DNA of 64,000 nucleotides from Aquimarina amphilecti (GCF_900109375.1 NZ_FOAB01000006.1:62001-126000); one strand, 5' to 3'. Positions 1 to 8,882 are shown, counted from the first letter of the stretch. Made by a program: numbers and translations. Notes: generated from the sequence alone by a model not told the origin.

Positions 1-1084
1 AATTATGGCCAAATATATGAGCAAAGGAAAAAGACATACTGTATAGCCCCATATAGGCACCTTGTCTTCCTTTTTTTGATCGATCTAAAGCAAAAGCATT
101 TCCGAATGGAAACGAAATCATTTCTCCAACAGTTGCGATGATCATACCAATAATTACAATCCCCGCCCAGGGAGTTATTATTAATAATATAAAACTAACT
201 CCGGTTAAGAGAAAACCATTAATTACATTTCCAATTTTTGATAACGAAGTAGATTCTAAATAAGCTATCAATGGCATTTCAAATATAAAAATTAGCACTC
301 CATTCATAGCCAGTATTAAACCTATATTTCTTTCGGATAAGAAATGGACCTCTTTATAATAAAGAGGAATAGTGGAAAAATATTGGACAAAAATAAATCC
401 AAATAGAGTAAGTGCTATTAAAAACATTATATACACACTATCACTATAAGCCGGAGTTGGGTTATCTACGATAATTTCTTTGTCAATTATTCTTGCTTTT
501 TTAGGGTGTAAAGTCTTAATCATGATAATTCCAGCAATAATGCACGTGATTCCATCAACCCAGAACAATCCAGAGTAACCGATTGTGGCAATCATAAGAC
601 CTCCTAACGCAGGAGCCATAGAGAATCCTAAGTTTATTGCTAATCTAATAAAAGTTAAAGATCTGGTTTTGTTGGCAGGTTTGCTATAAGCACTTAGCGC
701 AACAAAAAATGCAGGACGAGCGGCATCAGCAACTGCTATTAATACGAAAAAACTAATACAGATACTCCAGAAGCTAGTGAAATATTGAACAACAAAAAAT
801 GAGAGTCCTGTTAATAGTAAAGAACTTAAGATTACCTTGTAGTAACCTATTGTATCGCTTAATTTTCCTCCTATCCAAGCACCTAATAGAGAACCAAGTC
901 CATAACTTGTCATTACCCAACCAATCTGACCTAAAGAAAAACATAAATTATCAGACAGGTATAAAGATAAAAAAGGAATGACCATGGCACCCATTCTATT
1001 GATCAATGTAATAAGTGCTAACCACCAAACTTCTTTTGATAACCCAGAAAAAGTGTCAATATAATTACGTAAAAGTTTTTTCAC
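1..1084 (-). CDS. MFS transporter (3' end outside the window)
   Basis: This is a major facilitator superfamily transporter that reads out of the left edge, so its C-terminus is missing; 361 codons are visible. The reverse-strand translation is continuous and strongly hydrophobic, with repeated membrane spans. An early Gly-rich loop (GSLLGAWIGGKLSD, about residues 60-75) matches the conserved MFS loop between helices 2 and 3. The only sensible start is GTG at 1084, followed by KKLLRNYID; there is no in-frame ATG upstream. The substrate cannot be told from sequence; multidrug or sugar efflux is common for this type. It is divergent from the DUF1684 gene, separated by about 130 nt. Confidence 0.85.
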   Translation of the reverse strand, partial: MKKLLRNYIDTFSGLSKEVWWLALITLINRMGAMVIPFLSLYLSDNLCFSLGQIGWVMTSYGLGSLLGAWIGGKLSDTIGYYKVILSSLLLTGLSFFVVQYFTSFWSICISFFVLIAVADAARPAFFVALSAYSKPANKTRSLTFIRLAINLGFSMAPALGGLMIATIGYSGLFWVDGITCIIAGIIMIKTLHPKKARIIDKEIIVDNPTPAYSDSVYIMFLIALTLFGFIFVQYFSTIPLYYKEVHFLSERNIGLILAMNGVLIFIFEMPLIAYLESTSLSKIGNVINGFLLTGVSFILLIITPWAGIVIIGMIIATVGEMISFPFGNAFALDRSKKGRQGAYMGLYSMSFSFAHIFGHN

Positions 1085-1165
1085 GGTAGCTATGGTTAGT
1101 TTTCTAAAAACCCATAAAAGTAACCTTTTGTCGAAAAACTAACTGCAATTTTAGAGAATATTAAC

Positions 1166-1194
1166 TTGTTTATTGCTAATGGTTTGTACTTTTG
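1166..1194 (+). promoter_or_regulatory. Flavobacterial promoter of the DUF1684 gene
   Basis: A TTG at 1166-1168 and TACTTTTG at 1187-1194, 18 nt apart, match the Bacteroidota sigma-A promoter (TTG, 17-23 nt, TAnnTTTG). The -7 box covers codons that a longest-ORF call would treat as coding, so the true start must lie downstream. Confidence 0.7.
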
Positions 1195-1211
1195 CAAAAA
1201 ATAAGGGGACA

Positions 1212-1826
1212 GTGCATAAATTATCTTTTTTACTAATACTATTCTTTGGTCATGTAATGGCTCAAGATTCTACGACCATAAAAAAAATATTAACTTTTCA
1301 AGAAGAGCTAAATAAAGAATTTGCCTCTGAAGAAGAATCACCCTTAACACCTAAAGATTTTAAGACATTTAAAGAGCTTGATTTTTTTGATATTGATACT
1401 ACGTATAGTATTACTGCAAAGTTTATTCGAACTCCATATGAAACTCCTTTTATCATGAAAACTACAACGGATAGAGAACCCGTTTATGTGAAATATGGAG
1501 AAGCTCATTTTATGCTACAGGATAGAGAGTGGATATTGAATGTTTATCAAAACCAAGGACTAAAAACACAACCTGAGTATGAAGATTATCTTTTTCTTCC
1601 TTTTACGGATTTAACAAATGGAGAAACTAGTTACGGAGGAGGACGTTTTATAGATCTTAAGATTCCAGATGCTGATACAATTGTTATAGATTTTAATAAG
1701 GCATATAATCCTTATTGTGCATATAGTGCACGATATTCTTGCCCAATTCCTCCAGAAGAGAATCATTTAGAATTGGAAATACCAGTTGGTGTTAAAAAAT
1801 ATAATAAACACGAGGTAAACAAATAA
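1212..1826 (+). CDS. DUF1684 domain exported protein
   Basis: This is a DUF1684 family protein of unknown biochemical function. The hallmark C-terminal half is visible: the YGGGRFIDL stretch, then an AYNPYCAYS...CPIPPEENHL segment with the paired cysteines and Pro-rich motif of the family. I place the start at GTG 1212 because the in-frame ATGs at 1173 and 1179 lie inside the promoter -7 region. From GTG the protein begins with a short signal peptide (HKLSFLLILFFGHVMAQ), so it is probably exported to the periplasm or surface. It is monocistronic, bounded by its own promoter and a strong hairpin. Confidence 0.8.
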   Translation: MHKLSFLLILFFGHVMAQDSTTIKKILTFQEELNKEFASEEESPLTPKDFKTFKELDFFDIDTTYSITAKFIRTPYETPFIMKTTTDREPVYVKYGEAHFMLQDREWILNVYQNQGLKTQPEYEDYLFLPFTDLTNGETSYGGGRFIDLKIPDADTIVIDFNKAYNPYCAYSARYSCPIPPEENHLELEIPVGVKKYNKHEVNK

Positions 1827-1830
1827 ATAA

Positions 1831-1858
1831 AAAGCGCTCTGAAAAATCAGAGCGCTTT
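1831..1858. terminator. Bidirectional intrinsic terminator
   Basis: A 12-bp perfect stem (AAAGCGCTCTGA with its complement) closes a 4-nt A loop and ends in a T run on either strand. It lies between the convergent DUF1684 and porin genes and can serve both. Confidence 0.85.
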
Positions 1859-1894
1859 TTGCATAAACAAACAAATATATTAAACTATAATATA

Positions 1895-2992
1895 TTAAAA
1901 CTTATAGATGGCTCCAAGCACAAAAGACGAAAGACTTTTTGTTGCTTCTCCATCATTGTCTGAGAAGAAATCCTCAGAAGTAGAATCTAATCTTAATTCA
2001 GGTTTAAGCGTAAGATCACCAATATCATAACTTCCTGTTAGTGTAGCAGCAATCACACTACCATCACCTTCAGCATCAAGACCAACGACATCAACTAATC
2101 CTCCATTAAATACAGAGAAATATTCTCCTCTTAATCCTAGGGTGAACTTTTCTGTAGTTTTGAATTGTGGATATAATGCTACACCATAAAATCCAGATGC
2201 ATCAGCATCTCCTTGATCCTCTGTAGTTAAATATGTTGTATTTACTCCTAAGTAAAATTTTTCAGAAAGATCCCATCCTGTAGTAAGATCCACTTGAAAA
2301 GTAGGTCCTACCAACCCTGGCTCACCTTCATTTCCATATCTAAAGTTTAAATATGCACTACCATTATCTGCAGCATACCCAACTTGCGCACCAAAAATAT
2401 AAGTGTCAAAAGGATTATTCTCTGTGTAATCTGTAGGGTTCATAATTGCTACCATAGCAGACCAACTATCATTGATAGCGAAATCAGCCTTAAGTCCTGT
2501 ATGAGAAAAAGGCCCATAGGAGAACATATAAGAAGTGGAGTAATTAAAATTACCTGTTGGAGAAATTACTTCATACCCAAGAAACGTATTAAAGTTTCCA
2601 AAAGTTAGTTTGAATTTCTCAGTTACATTCCAGTATGCATATAATTGGTTTACAATTTGCGAAGAACCATCAGAAAGAAATACGGCATCTTCACCTCTTG
2701 GCCCAAATACAAGATCAGCTACAAATCCTACTTTTTCTCCCTCATAACCAAGAATTAGATTTGCCATACCTAGTGCAAACCCAGATTGATTGGCAAAAGA
2801 AGTCGCTGGTGCGGTAGAATTGTCATTTTGTGCTCCAAAATTATATCTGAAATATCCATCAACAGATCCATTAACCGAAAAGTTATCGAACCATTTTTTT
2901 TCTTCTTCCTGTGCTATGGTGGTAAAGCTGACTAGCGCAAGAGAAAGAAGGCATACTTTTTTGAAAAGTTTTGTTACGGTTTTTGTTTTCAT
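1895..2992 (-). CDS. Outer-membrane beta-barrel porin (Bbp2-like)
   Basis: This is a putative outer-membrane porin of the Bbp2/OmpL-like barrel type. It has an N-terminal signal peptide (MKTKTVTKLFKKVCLLSLALVSFTTIAQ in two parts, cleaved near residue 28). After it come alternating amphipathic strands with many aromatic girdle residues and a terminal aromatic residue (GAIYKF), as expected for BAM substrates. An earlier in-frame ATG at 3001 would add only three residues. In flavobacteria this porin type often sits with PII and an ammonium transporter. Here PII follows upstream on the same strand but no amt gene is present. A role in nitrogen-compound uptake is therefore only an inference. Confidence 0.75.
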   Translation of the reverse strand: MKTKTVTKLFKKVCLLSLALVSFTTIAQEEEKKWFDNFSVNGSVDGYFRYNFGAQNDNSTAPATSFANQSGFALGMANLILGYEGEKVGFVADLVFGPRGEDAVFLSDGSSQIVNQLYAYWNVTEKFKLTFGNFNTFLGYEVISPTGNFNYSTSYMFSYGPFSHTGLKADFAINDSWSAMVAIMNPTDYTENNPFDTYIFGAQVGYAADNGSAYLNFRYGNEGEPGLVGPTFQVDLTTGWDLSEKFYLGVNTTYLTTEDQGDADASGFYGVALYPQFKTTEKFTLGLRGEYFSVFNGGLVDVVGLDAEGDGSVIAATLTGSYDIGDLTLKPELRLDSTSEDFFSDNDGEATKSLSSFVLGAIYKF

Positions 2993-3058
2993 AATAAACA
3001 TTAATTGGTATTAATTTGTTTTTAATTGGAGCCGTAAAACTATGTTAAAACAATTTTA

Positions 3059-3076
3059 CCCCAATAAAAAATGGGG
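3059..3076. promoter_or_regulatory. Leader hairpin upstream of the porin
   Basis: CCCCA/TGGGG arms close an 8-nt A-rich loop about 60-80 nt upstream of the porin start. The arms stand out as G/C runs in a very AT-rich leader. It could be an operator or an mRNA structure; there is no direct evidence for either. Confidence 0.3.
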
Positions 3077-3262
3077 GTTGATTGGTTATTTTTACATATT
3101 TTTAATTTTATGCCCTCAAAAAATTAGACATTAATGTTTAATAAGCGATTTTTTAAGAATTTTTAAAGTGATTTTTTGAATTTCAGAAGTTAAAAACAAC
3201 TTTAGTGTTTATAATTTGTTAAATTATGTATCAATAAAGGTTAAGAATTGTATTAAAAATAG

Positions 3263-3291
3263 AAAAGGCTTATCATATTGATAAGCCTTTT
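3263..3291. terminator. Terminator downstream of the PII gene
   Basis: A 13-bp perfect stem (AAAAGGCTTATCA and complement) with a 3-nt loop lies about 20 nt beyond the PII stop codon, followed by T-rich sequence on both strands. It separates the PII gene from the porin leader. Confidence 0.85.
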
Positions 3292-3310
3292 TTTTAAGAT
3301 ATTTTTTATT

Positions 3311-3649
3311 TTAGTTCAAAGCTTGATTTCCATGCTCCCCTGTTCGTATTCTATAGGTGTTTTGTATTTCCGAGACAAAAATCTTTCCGTCTCCAACATC
3401 TCCAGTTTTGGCAGCATTAATAATAGTATCTACTGTCTTTTTTTCAAACTCATCAGAAACTACTATAGATAGATATCTACGCTGTATATCAGTGGTGCTG
3501 TAACTAATACCTCTATAAACATGACCTTTTTGTTCATTACCTACACCAGTAACATCCCAGTAGGTAAAGAAGTTTACTTCTATTTCATGCAATGCATCTC
3601 TAACTTCTTTAAATCTTGACTTACGAATGATTGCTTCTATTTTTTTCAT
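3311..3649 (-). CDS. glnB: P-II family nitrogen regulatory protein
   Basis: This is a small trimeric PII signal protein that senses 2-oxoglutarate and ATP/ADP and controls nitrogen uptake or assimilation. At 112 residues it has family length. It starts MKKIEAIIRKSRF, like GlnB. The T-loop contains YRGISY, retaining both tyrosines that correspond to Y46 and Y51 of E. coli GlnB. The C-terminal nucleotide-binding TGDVGDGKIF and the IRTGE motif are intact. GlnB versus GlnK cannot be distinguished because no amt gene is adjacent. It lies upstream of the porin but has its own terminator, so the two are probably separate transcripts. Confidence 0.92.
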   Translation of the reverse strand: MKKIEAIIRKSRFKEVRDALHEIEVNFFTYWDVTGVGNEQKGHVYRGISYSTTDIQRRYLSIVVSDEFEKKTVDTIINAAKTGDVGDGKIFVSEIQNTYRIRTGEHGNQALN

Positions 3650-3719
3650 TTGTTATTTATGGTATTAATCTAATGAGGATAAAGGGTTTTAAAAGAATAA
3701 TATAAATTAGTAGATGCTA

Positions 3720-4085
3720 TTATTTTACAATCCACATTCCTAAAAATACTAAAAGAAACCCTATGACAAAAGTACCTATGGCATATAATCCAAAGTTTAT
3801 AAAGTCACCAGATCGTAAAAGCATATGATTTTCATAGGCAAATGTAGAGAATGTCGTAAACCCACCACAAAACCCTGTAGCAAGAAATAAAATAGTATTC
3901 TGTGATAAAACATTGTTTTTTAGAGCTAGTCCCAAAACGATACCTATCAGAAAACTACCTAGAATGTTTGCTGCAAAAGTTCCATAAGGAATTCCAGTAG
4001 CCTCATTATTCAGATATTTACTGATAAGAAACCTAGCTACACTACCTGTGCCTCCTCCTATAAATACTAGAAGTAATTGTTTCAT
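3720..4085 (-). CDS. crcB: Fluoride channel FluC/CrcB
   Basis: This is a FluC (CrcB) fluoride channel, a small dual-topology dimer in the inner membrane that exports cytoplasmic fluoride. At 121 residues with four predicted helices it has the usual length. Family marks visible are GGGTGSVARF near the N-terminus, GTFAANILGSFLIG in helix 2, and GFCGGFTTFSTFAYE in helix 3, the last including the Phe/Thr track lining the pore. It starts 16 nt after the SRPBCC/GyrI-like gene and is probably cotranscribed with it. I see no fluoride riboswitch fold ahead of either gene. Confidence 0.95.
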   Translation of the reverse strand: MKQLLLVFIGGGTGSVARFLISKYLNNEATGIPYGTFAANILGSFLIGIVLGLALKNNVLSQNTILFLATGFCGGFTTFSTFAYENHMLLRSGDFINFGLYAIGTFVIGFLLVFLGMWIVK

Positions 4086-4101
4086 TTAATATTAGTAACT
4101 A

Positions 4102-5139
4102 CTATATTATTGGTATATAAATTTCCGTAATCCATTCGGCTGGATTCGGTTGTAAATCAGAACTAGATCGATATATTTCAAAAGCAGGAGATGCAGGATT
4201 AGCTTCTAATGCATTTTGTTCTATGTATTTGTAACCAGCTTCCCAGGCTTCTTTTAAGTTTATGTAGTCTCCTTTTAATGTGATTTTTACAACTCTTTGT
4301 TTAGGTAATGAGCCGCATAAAATATTACTGTCGGCTGGTGTAACTACTTCTTCTCTTACAGGAACACCAGTAGAGTAGATAGCTGTTCCTTGAGCTTCAT
4401 TATATTCATTGTATATAGTAAAAGGCATGCCAGTTTGAGGAAGGCTATTCTGTTGTACATATGATACAACAGAAGGTATCATTTGCTCCATTTTTTGAGA
4501 AATTTCAGCAATAGATGATGCTGTGGCAATGTACATGTAAAAACCTCCTCTATGTTCAGTAACTCCATCAACATTGATAGAATATTCTTTCATTTTTTCA
4601 ATAGAATAGGCATCTAATTTCTCTAGTCCTTCTTTATACATAGGTCTCATGCTTTCGGATGCAGTACTATCTTTTGTCATCCAAAATAATTTCTCCATAA
4701 AACCTTGTTCTCCTTTTATTCCCCAAGTAACTTTTGTTTTTTTGCTTTCAAGTTTTTCAAATTTCCAATAAACATCATTAGTAATTTCATCTACTACCGG
4801 TAAAACAATTGAAAGTTTTTGTTCAATACTCGAAAAAGGAGCAGCCTTTATGGTTTTCATTTGTCCATCTTCCTGCGTTTCACTTTTCCAGCTATAAGAA
4901 GCTCCATTACCACTAGTTTGGTTAGCGTATTCTAAAATCAAATCTTCAGAATCGTCCATCCAAGGATTCCAATTTTCCCAAGTTTTATAGTCATTAACAG
5001 TATTAAAAATAAGCTCGTCTGGAGCATCAATTACTCTACTTTCTTCTAACTGAAATTTGCCATCAGTCATAGCTACATAAGCGCCACCACCGATAACTAT
5101 AATTAGTAAGAGAAAGAATAGATATTTTATGATTTTCAT
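4102..5139 (-). CDS. SRPBCC / GyrI-like ligand-binding protein
   Basis: This is a membrane-anchored two-domain protein. After an N-terminal hydrophobic segment (residues 5-24), residues about 30-175 look like an SRPBCC (polyketide cyclase/START-like) fold, with the DYKTWENWNPWMD stretch typical of that family. Residues about 185-345 resemble the GyrI-like/AraC effector-binding domain, including the FTIYNEYN and EIYIPI elements. The biochemical role is unknown; such proteins are thought to bind small hydrophobic ligands. It is the first gene of a probable two-gene unit with crcB. Confidence 0.75.
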   Translation of the reverse strand: MKIIKYLFFLLLIIVIGGGAYVAMTDGKFQLEESRVIDAPDELIFNTVNDYKTWENWNPWMDDSEDLILEYANQTSGNGASYSWKSETQEDGQMKTIKAAPFSSIEQKLSIVLPVVDEITNDVYWKFEKLESKKTKVTWGIKGEQGFMEKLFWMTKDSTASESMRPMYKEGLEKLDAYSIEKMKEYSINVDGVTEHRGGFYMYIATASSIAEISQKMEQMIPSVVSYVQQNSLPQTGMPFTIYNEYNEAQGTAIYSTGVPVREEVVTPADSNILCGSLPKQRVVKITLKGDYINLKEAWEAGYKYIEQNALEANPASPAFEIYRSSSDLQPNPAEWITEIYIPII

Positions 5140-5274
5140 GTTAGTTAGTTTAGGTTTTTTCAGAAGCTAATATAATCAATTTTTAAAATGGGTTTTAGTC
5201 TAAAGACTTTCAGTGGGTTATGGTAATTTAGATTATTAGACAAAATTGCTCTTAGATGTTATAATGGTTCAAAT

Positions 5275-5303
5275 TTGGGATTTTTTTTATTTCGTTACAT
5301 TTG
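5275..5303 (+). promoter_or_regulatory. Promoter of the M49 peptidase gene
   Basis: TTG at 5275-5277 and TACATTTG at 5296-5303 are 18 nt apart, matching the flavobacterial consensus exactly. The box lies within the longest open frame, which shows that the ATG at 5246 is not the start and supports ATG 5327. Confidence 0.75.
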
Positions 5304-5326
5304 CTGCAAACAATAAACATAAACAA

Positions 5327-7378
5327 ATGAAATTTAATCGTATAATATTTTTCATAGCCATTAGTGCAATGCTAATAGCTTGTAAAAAGGATCCAAGTAT
5401 ACAGGATCAGATTAATCAAGAAGAAACGAAACAAGAAGTAGTAGAAGAAAAATTTGATCATCTTGTAGAACAATTTTCTGATATAAAAGTTCTTAGATAT
5501 CAAATTCCGGGATGGGAGAACCTTTCTCTTAAAGAACAAAAGTTAGTCTATTATCTTACACAAGCAGGACTTAGCGGAAGAGATATTATGTGGGATCAAA
5601 ACTATCGTCATAATCTATCAATTAGAAAATCATTAGAAAAAGTGTATACTTCATATACAGGAGATAAAACATCTGATGATTGGAAATCTTTTGAAACATA
5701 TCTAAAAAGAGTTTGGTTTTCTAATGGAATCCACCATCATTATAGCAATGATAAGATCAAACCAGAATTTAACAAAGATTACTTAACTTCTCTTTTGACG
5801 GAAACTAAAACTGAATTATCAGAAGATGCTGTTAATGTGATTTTTAATGAGGATGACACAAAAAAAGTAAATCAGGCGAAAGGAGTTGATAACGTTGCAT
5901 TATCAGCAGTGAATTTTTATGGTCCTGGTGTAACCAATAAAGATGTTACTTCTTTTTATACTAACTTAAAATCTCCAGACCCTAAAAAACCTTTATCCTA
6001 TGGTTTGAATTCTCAATTAGTAAAGGAGAATGGAGTATTAAAAGAAAGAGTTTATAAATCAGGAGGTTTATATGGAACTGCTATTGATGAAATCATTAAA
6101 TGGTTAGAAAAAGCTCAAGGAGTTGCCGAAAATCAGGCACAAGGAGATGCATTAGCATTATTAATTCAATATTATAAGACAGGTGATTTACAGATATGGG
6201 ATGATTATAATGTTGCTTGGACAGCCGCTACTGATGGTAATATTGATTACATCAATAGTTTTATCGAGGTGTATAATGATCCTCTAGGATATAGAGGTTC
6301 TTATGAGACAATTGTACAGATTAAAGATTTTGACATGTCTAAGAAAATGGCTGTACTTTCAGAAAATGCGCAATGGTTTGAGGATAACTCTCCATTAATG
6401 AAAGAGCATAAAAAAGATAGTGTAGTTGGAGTGACTTATAAAGTAGTTACAGTTGCTGGAGAAGCTGGGGATGCATCTCCTAGCACACCAATTGGAGTAA
6501 ACCTTCCTAACGCTAACTGGATTAGAGCAGCGGTTGGATCTAAATCAGTTTCATTAGGAAACATTACTAATGCGTATAATAATGCTGGTGGATCAGGACG
6601 CCTTAAAGAATATGTTCACGATGATGAAGAATATGAATTGGAGGAAAAATATGGACAACTAGGTGATAAATTACATACGGCTTTACACGAAGTTGTTGGG
6701 CACGCCTCTGGACAATTAAATCCAGGAGTTGGTGAAACAAAAGAAACGTTAAAGAATTATGCATCCACAATGGAAGAAGGACGTGCTGATTTAGTTGGGT
6801 TATATTATTTAATGGACCCTAAATTACAAGAATTAGGTCTAGTAGACGATTGGGAAAAAGTTGGAAAAGCAGCTTATGATGGATATATAAGAAATGGATT
6901 AATGACCCAGTTGATTCGTCTTAATCTAGGCGACGATGTAGAAGAAGCTCATATGCGTAATCGCCAATGGGTGAGTGCATGGGCTTTCGAACAAGGTGCA
7001 AAGGAGAACGTAATTGAAAAGGTAACTAGAGAAGGTAAAACGTATTACAATATTAATGATTATACAAAATTACGAGAAATTTTTGGACGTTTATTGCGTG
7101 AAACACAACGTATTAAGTCTGAAGGGGATTTCAAAGCAGCAGAAGCATTAGTAGAGGGGTATGGTGTGAAAGTTGACCAAACTATTCATGCAGAAGTTCT
7201 AAAAAGGAATGAACAATTTACTGCTGCTCCTTATAGCGGTTTTGTAAATCCAGTATTGGTTCCTGAAATGGATGAGAATGGAGAAATTATTAAGATAAAA
7301 GTAACGCAACCAAAAGATTTTGTTACTCAAATGTTAGAGTATAGTAAGACATATGGTTTCTTACCTGAAGTGAATTAA
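5327..7378 (+). CDS. Dipeptidyl-peptidase III family (M49) lipoprotein
   Basis: This is a zinc peptidase of family M49 that would release dipeptides from peptide N-termini. The family motif HExxGH appears as HEVVGH (residues 454-459). The second motif is EEGRAD at 483-488, supplying the third zinc ligand (Glu484 by analogy with EECRAE of human DPP3). The start at 5327 gives a lipoprotein signal ending in LIAC, so the enzyme is probably tethered to a membrane. The open frame extends to 5246, but that stretch contains the promoter. Length (683 aa) suits the family. It is monocistronic, with a 13-bp hairpin after the stop. Confidence 0.9.
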   Translation: MKFNRIIFFIAISAMLIACKKDPSIQDQINQEETKQEVVEEKFDHLVEQFSDIKVLRYQIPGWENLSLKEQKLVYYLTQAGLSGRDIMWDQNYRHNLSIRKSLEKVYTSYTGDKTSDDWKSFETYLKRVWFSNGIHHHYSNDKIKPEFNKDYLTSLLTETKTELSEDAVNVIFNEDDTKKVNQAKGVDNVALSAVNFYGPGVTNKDVTSFYTNLKSPDPKKPLSYGLNSQLVKENGVLKERVYKSGGLYGTAIDEIIKWLEKAQGVAENQAQGDALALLIQYYKTGDLQIWDDYNVAWTAATDGNIDYINSFIEVYNDPLGYRGSYETIVQIKDFDMSKKMAVLSENAQWFEDNSPLMKEHKKDSVVGVTYKVVTVAGEAGDASPSTPIGVNLPNANWIRAAVGSKSVSLGNITNAYNNAGGSGRLKEYVHDDEEYELEEKYGQLGDKLHTALHEVVGHASGQLNPGVGETKETLKNYASTMEEGRADLVGLYYLMDPKLQELGLVDDWEKVGKAAYDGYIRNGLMTQLIRLNLGDDVEEAHMRNRQWVSAWAFEQGAKENVIEKVTREGKTYYNINDYTKLREIFGRLLRETQRIKSEGDFKAAEALVEGYGVKVDQTIHAEVLKRNEQFTAAPYSGFVNPVLVPEMDENGEIIKIKVTQPKDFVTQMLEYSKTYGFLPEVN

Positions 7379-7400
7379 CAAGAAGATACTTTGCTATATA

Positions 7401-7436
7401 AATCACCTTCTAAAGAAATTCTCTTAGAAGGTGATT
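7401..7436. terminator. Bidirectional intrinsic terminator
   Basis: A 13-bp perfect stem (AATCACCTTCTAA and complement) with a 10-nt loop precedes a T run. It lies between the M49 peptidase and the convergent JmjC gene. Confidence 0.85.
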
Positions 7437-7450
7437 CTTTTATTTTTATT

Positions 7451-8620
7451 TTAAGAAACAATATCTAACACTCCAATCTTAGAAAGTTGTTTGGTAACTA
7501 AAATTTTGCTTTCATCATCAAGATTACAATTAATTTTGTGAATAGGTAATGCTTTATCTTCTTTTATGAGAGTACTAAGGAAAGACTTACATTGTATAGG
7601 CATGGATAGCTTTAAATCATAAAATTTTACATTTATTTTTCCGCAATTAGTGACCATTCTAAATTTACTTTTTTCTCGAATCTTTATTTTAGAATCTTTA
7701 TTAATGCTATCAATATGTATGATTTGACTGAGTTGACCTTGGGCTATAGCTTTCTGCCTACTGTAAAAATCATCGATAATTTCTTCATCTCCTTGTAGTT
7801 CTTTGATAAGTGCTGTTACCACTTTAGTAACTTCTAATATTTCGTTATTTTTATCGTTTTCATCTATCGTATGAAATTTAGTAAATTTTCTTAATGGTAA
7901 CATAGATTTAGATTTTTCCAAAAGAACTTCTGCTAAATGCTCTGCCCAGGTTTTACCGATAATTCCAGTTGTAATGTGCCCAGAATTTTGATTAGTACAA
8001 TATGCATCATGAACAATTCCTCTAGGAATGTACAATACATCTCCTTTTTCTAAGGTAAATTCATTAATTACTTTTCCCGGTATAAATTCTTCTTTATTAA
8101 ACGGAGTTGTTTTATCTGCTAAAGGAACGGGTTGATCGTAGATACGCCAATGTTTAGAACCTTCAAATTGAAAAATAAATACATCGTGGGTATCATAATG
8201 AGTAGAAAATCCTTGAGATTTTTTTGGAGTAAGATAGATGTTTGTTTGTATTCGATGCTTAAAAAATGTTTCTAACTCATTGGTTAATTTTCTTAAGCTA
8301 TATATTTTATTTTGTAGCCCAGACATAACCAAAGTACTTCCATTTTCAAATGCATTAGAAAATTTTAAAGGATCAATAATATCAGAATCTTTTATTGTAT
8401 ATTCTTTAGAATCGGGTTTTTCATTTTTTGAATGATCTGCTAACCTAAAATCCGGGTGGTGATTAGTTAACGAAAATAAAATAGAATCTAGATCTTGTAT
8501 TGAGAGAAGTTTGTTAAAGAAATCTCGATCTCTATTTTTTATTATTAAGTGTTTTTTTTCAAAATATTCTTTTAAAAAAGTATCTGTTGTAATAGGGTGT
8601 AATATCTCTTGTAGATTCAT
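7451..8620 (-). CDS. JmjC/cupin-4 family 2-oxoglutarate oxygenase
   Basis: This is a 389-residue protein of the JmjC-like cupin-4 class (bacterial relatives of ribosomal oxygenases). It is expected to be an Fe(II)/2-oxoglutarate-dependent hydroxylase acting on a peptide or protein. The metal-binding HxD appears as HYD in the THYDTHDVFIFQ segment (about residues 140-150). The distal His is in YIPRGIVHDAY (about 199-209). A winged C-terminal part follows, as in YcfD-type enzymes. The gene lies directly downstream of tiny ORFs and a Cys-rich lipoprotein on the same strand, so a role in modifying one of them is possible but unproved. The true substrate cannot be read from sequence. Confidence 0.82.
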   Translation of the reverse strand: MNLQEILHPITTDTFLKEYFEKKHLIIKNRDRDFFNKLLSIQDLDSILFSLTNHHPDFRLADHSKNEKPDSKEYTIKDSDIIDPLKFSNAFENGSTLVMSGLQNKIYSLRKLTNELETFFKHRIQTNIYLTPKKSQGFSTHYDTHDVFIFQFEGSKHWRIYDQPVPLADKTTPFNKEEFIPGKVINEFTLEKGDVLYIPRGIVHDAYCTNQNSGHITTGIIGKTWAEHLAEVLLEKSKSMLPLRKFTKFHTIDENDKNNEILEVTKVVTALIKELQGDEEIIDDFYSRQKAIAQGQLSQIIHIDSINKDSKIKIREKSKFRMVTNCGKINVKFYDLKLSMPIQCKSFLSTLIKEDKALPIHKINCNLDDESKILVTKQLSKIGVLDIVS

Positions 8621-8669
8621 TTTAATGCTTTAGGAAGGAGAATGTTGTTTTTAATATTAGTTTTTGTAA

Positions 8670-8807
8670 TTATAAGATCATAGGTTGATGAAAAGAGCAG
8701 GAGTAGCTCATAAGAATCGAAAAGAAAATAATAAGGTGGATCTTCTTTACAGGTATCTTCTTTAATTTTTTTAATGATTTGTCAGAGTGTGTAAGAATTT
8801 TAATCAT
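8670..8807 (-). CDS. Possible 45-aa small ORF, perhaps frameshifted
   Basis: The reverse strand has an ATG at 8807 and an open frame of 45 codons, with a Lys-rich start and a hydrophobic stretch ending in SYSC, which resembles a lipoprotein signal. Alternatively, slippage in the A7 run (plus strand 8766-8772) would join the first codons to a different frame. That frame runs to a TGA overlapping the JmjC start as ATGA, giving about 63 residues. AT-rich random frames can mimic both. I do not recognise either product, and this may not be a gene. Confidence 0.25.
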   Translation of the reverse strand: MIKILTHSDKSLKKLKKIPVKKIHLIIFFSILMSYSCSFHQPMIL

Positions 8808-8856
8808 AGCTTAAATGTTTAGTGTTACGTTAAAACTACAATTGAATTAAGTGAAA

Positions 8857-8882
8857 AAAAATACCCAAAAGAGGGTATTTTT
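8857..8882 (-). terminator. ATACCC-type terminator after the 65-aa peptide gene
   Basis: A 10-bp stem (AAAAATACCC and complement) closes a 6-nt loop about 60 nt past the stop of the small gene at 8944. It is one of three nearly identical hairpins in this region. Confidence 0.75.

Noticed and set aside
4086..5245. A fluoride riboswitch ahead of crcB
   Set aside because: The leader of the two-gene unit shows no pseudoknot-like conserved GGNGAUGG core; crcB appears to be read through from the gene before it.
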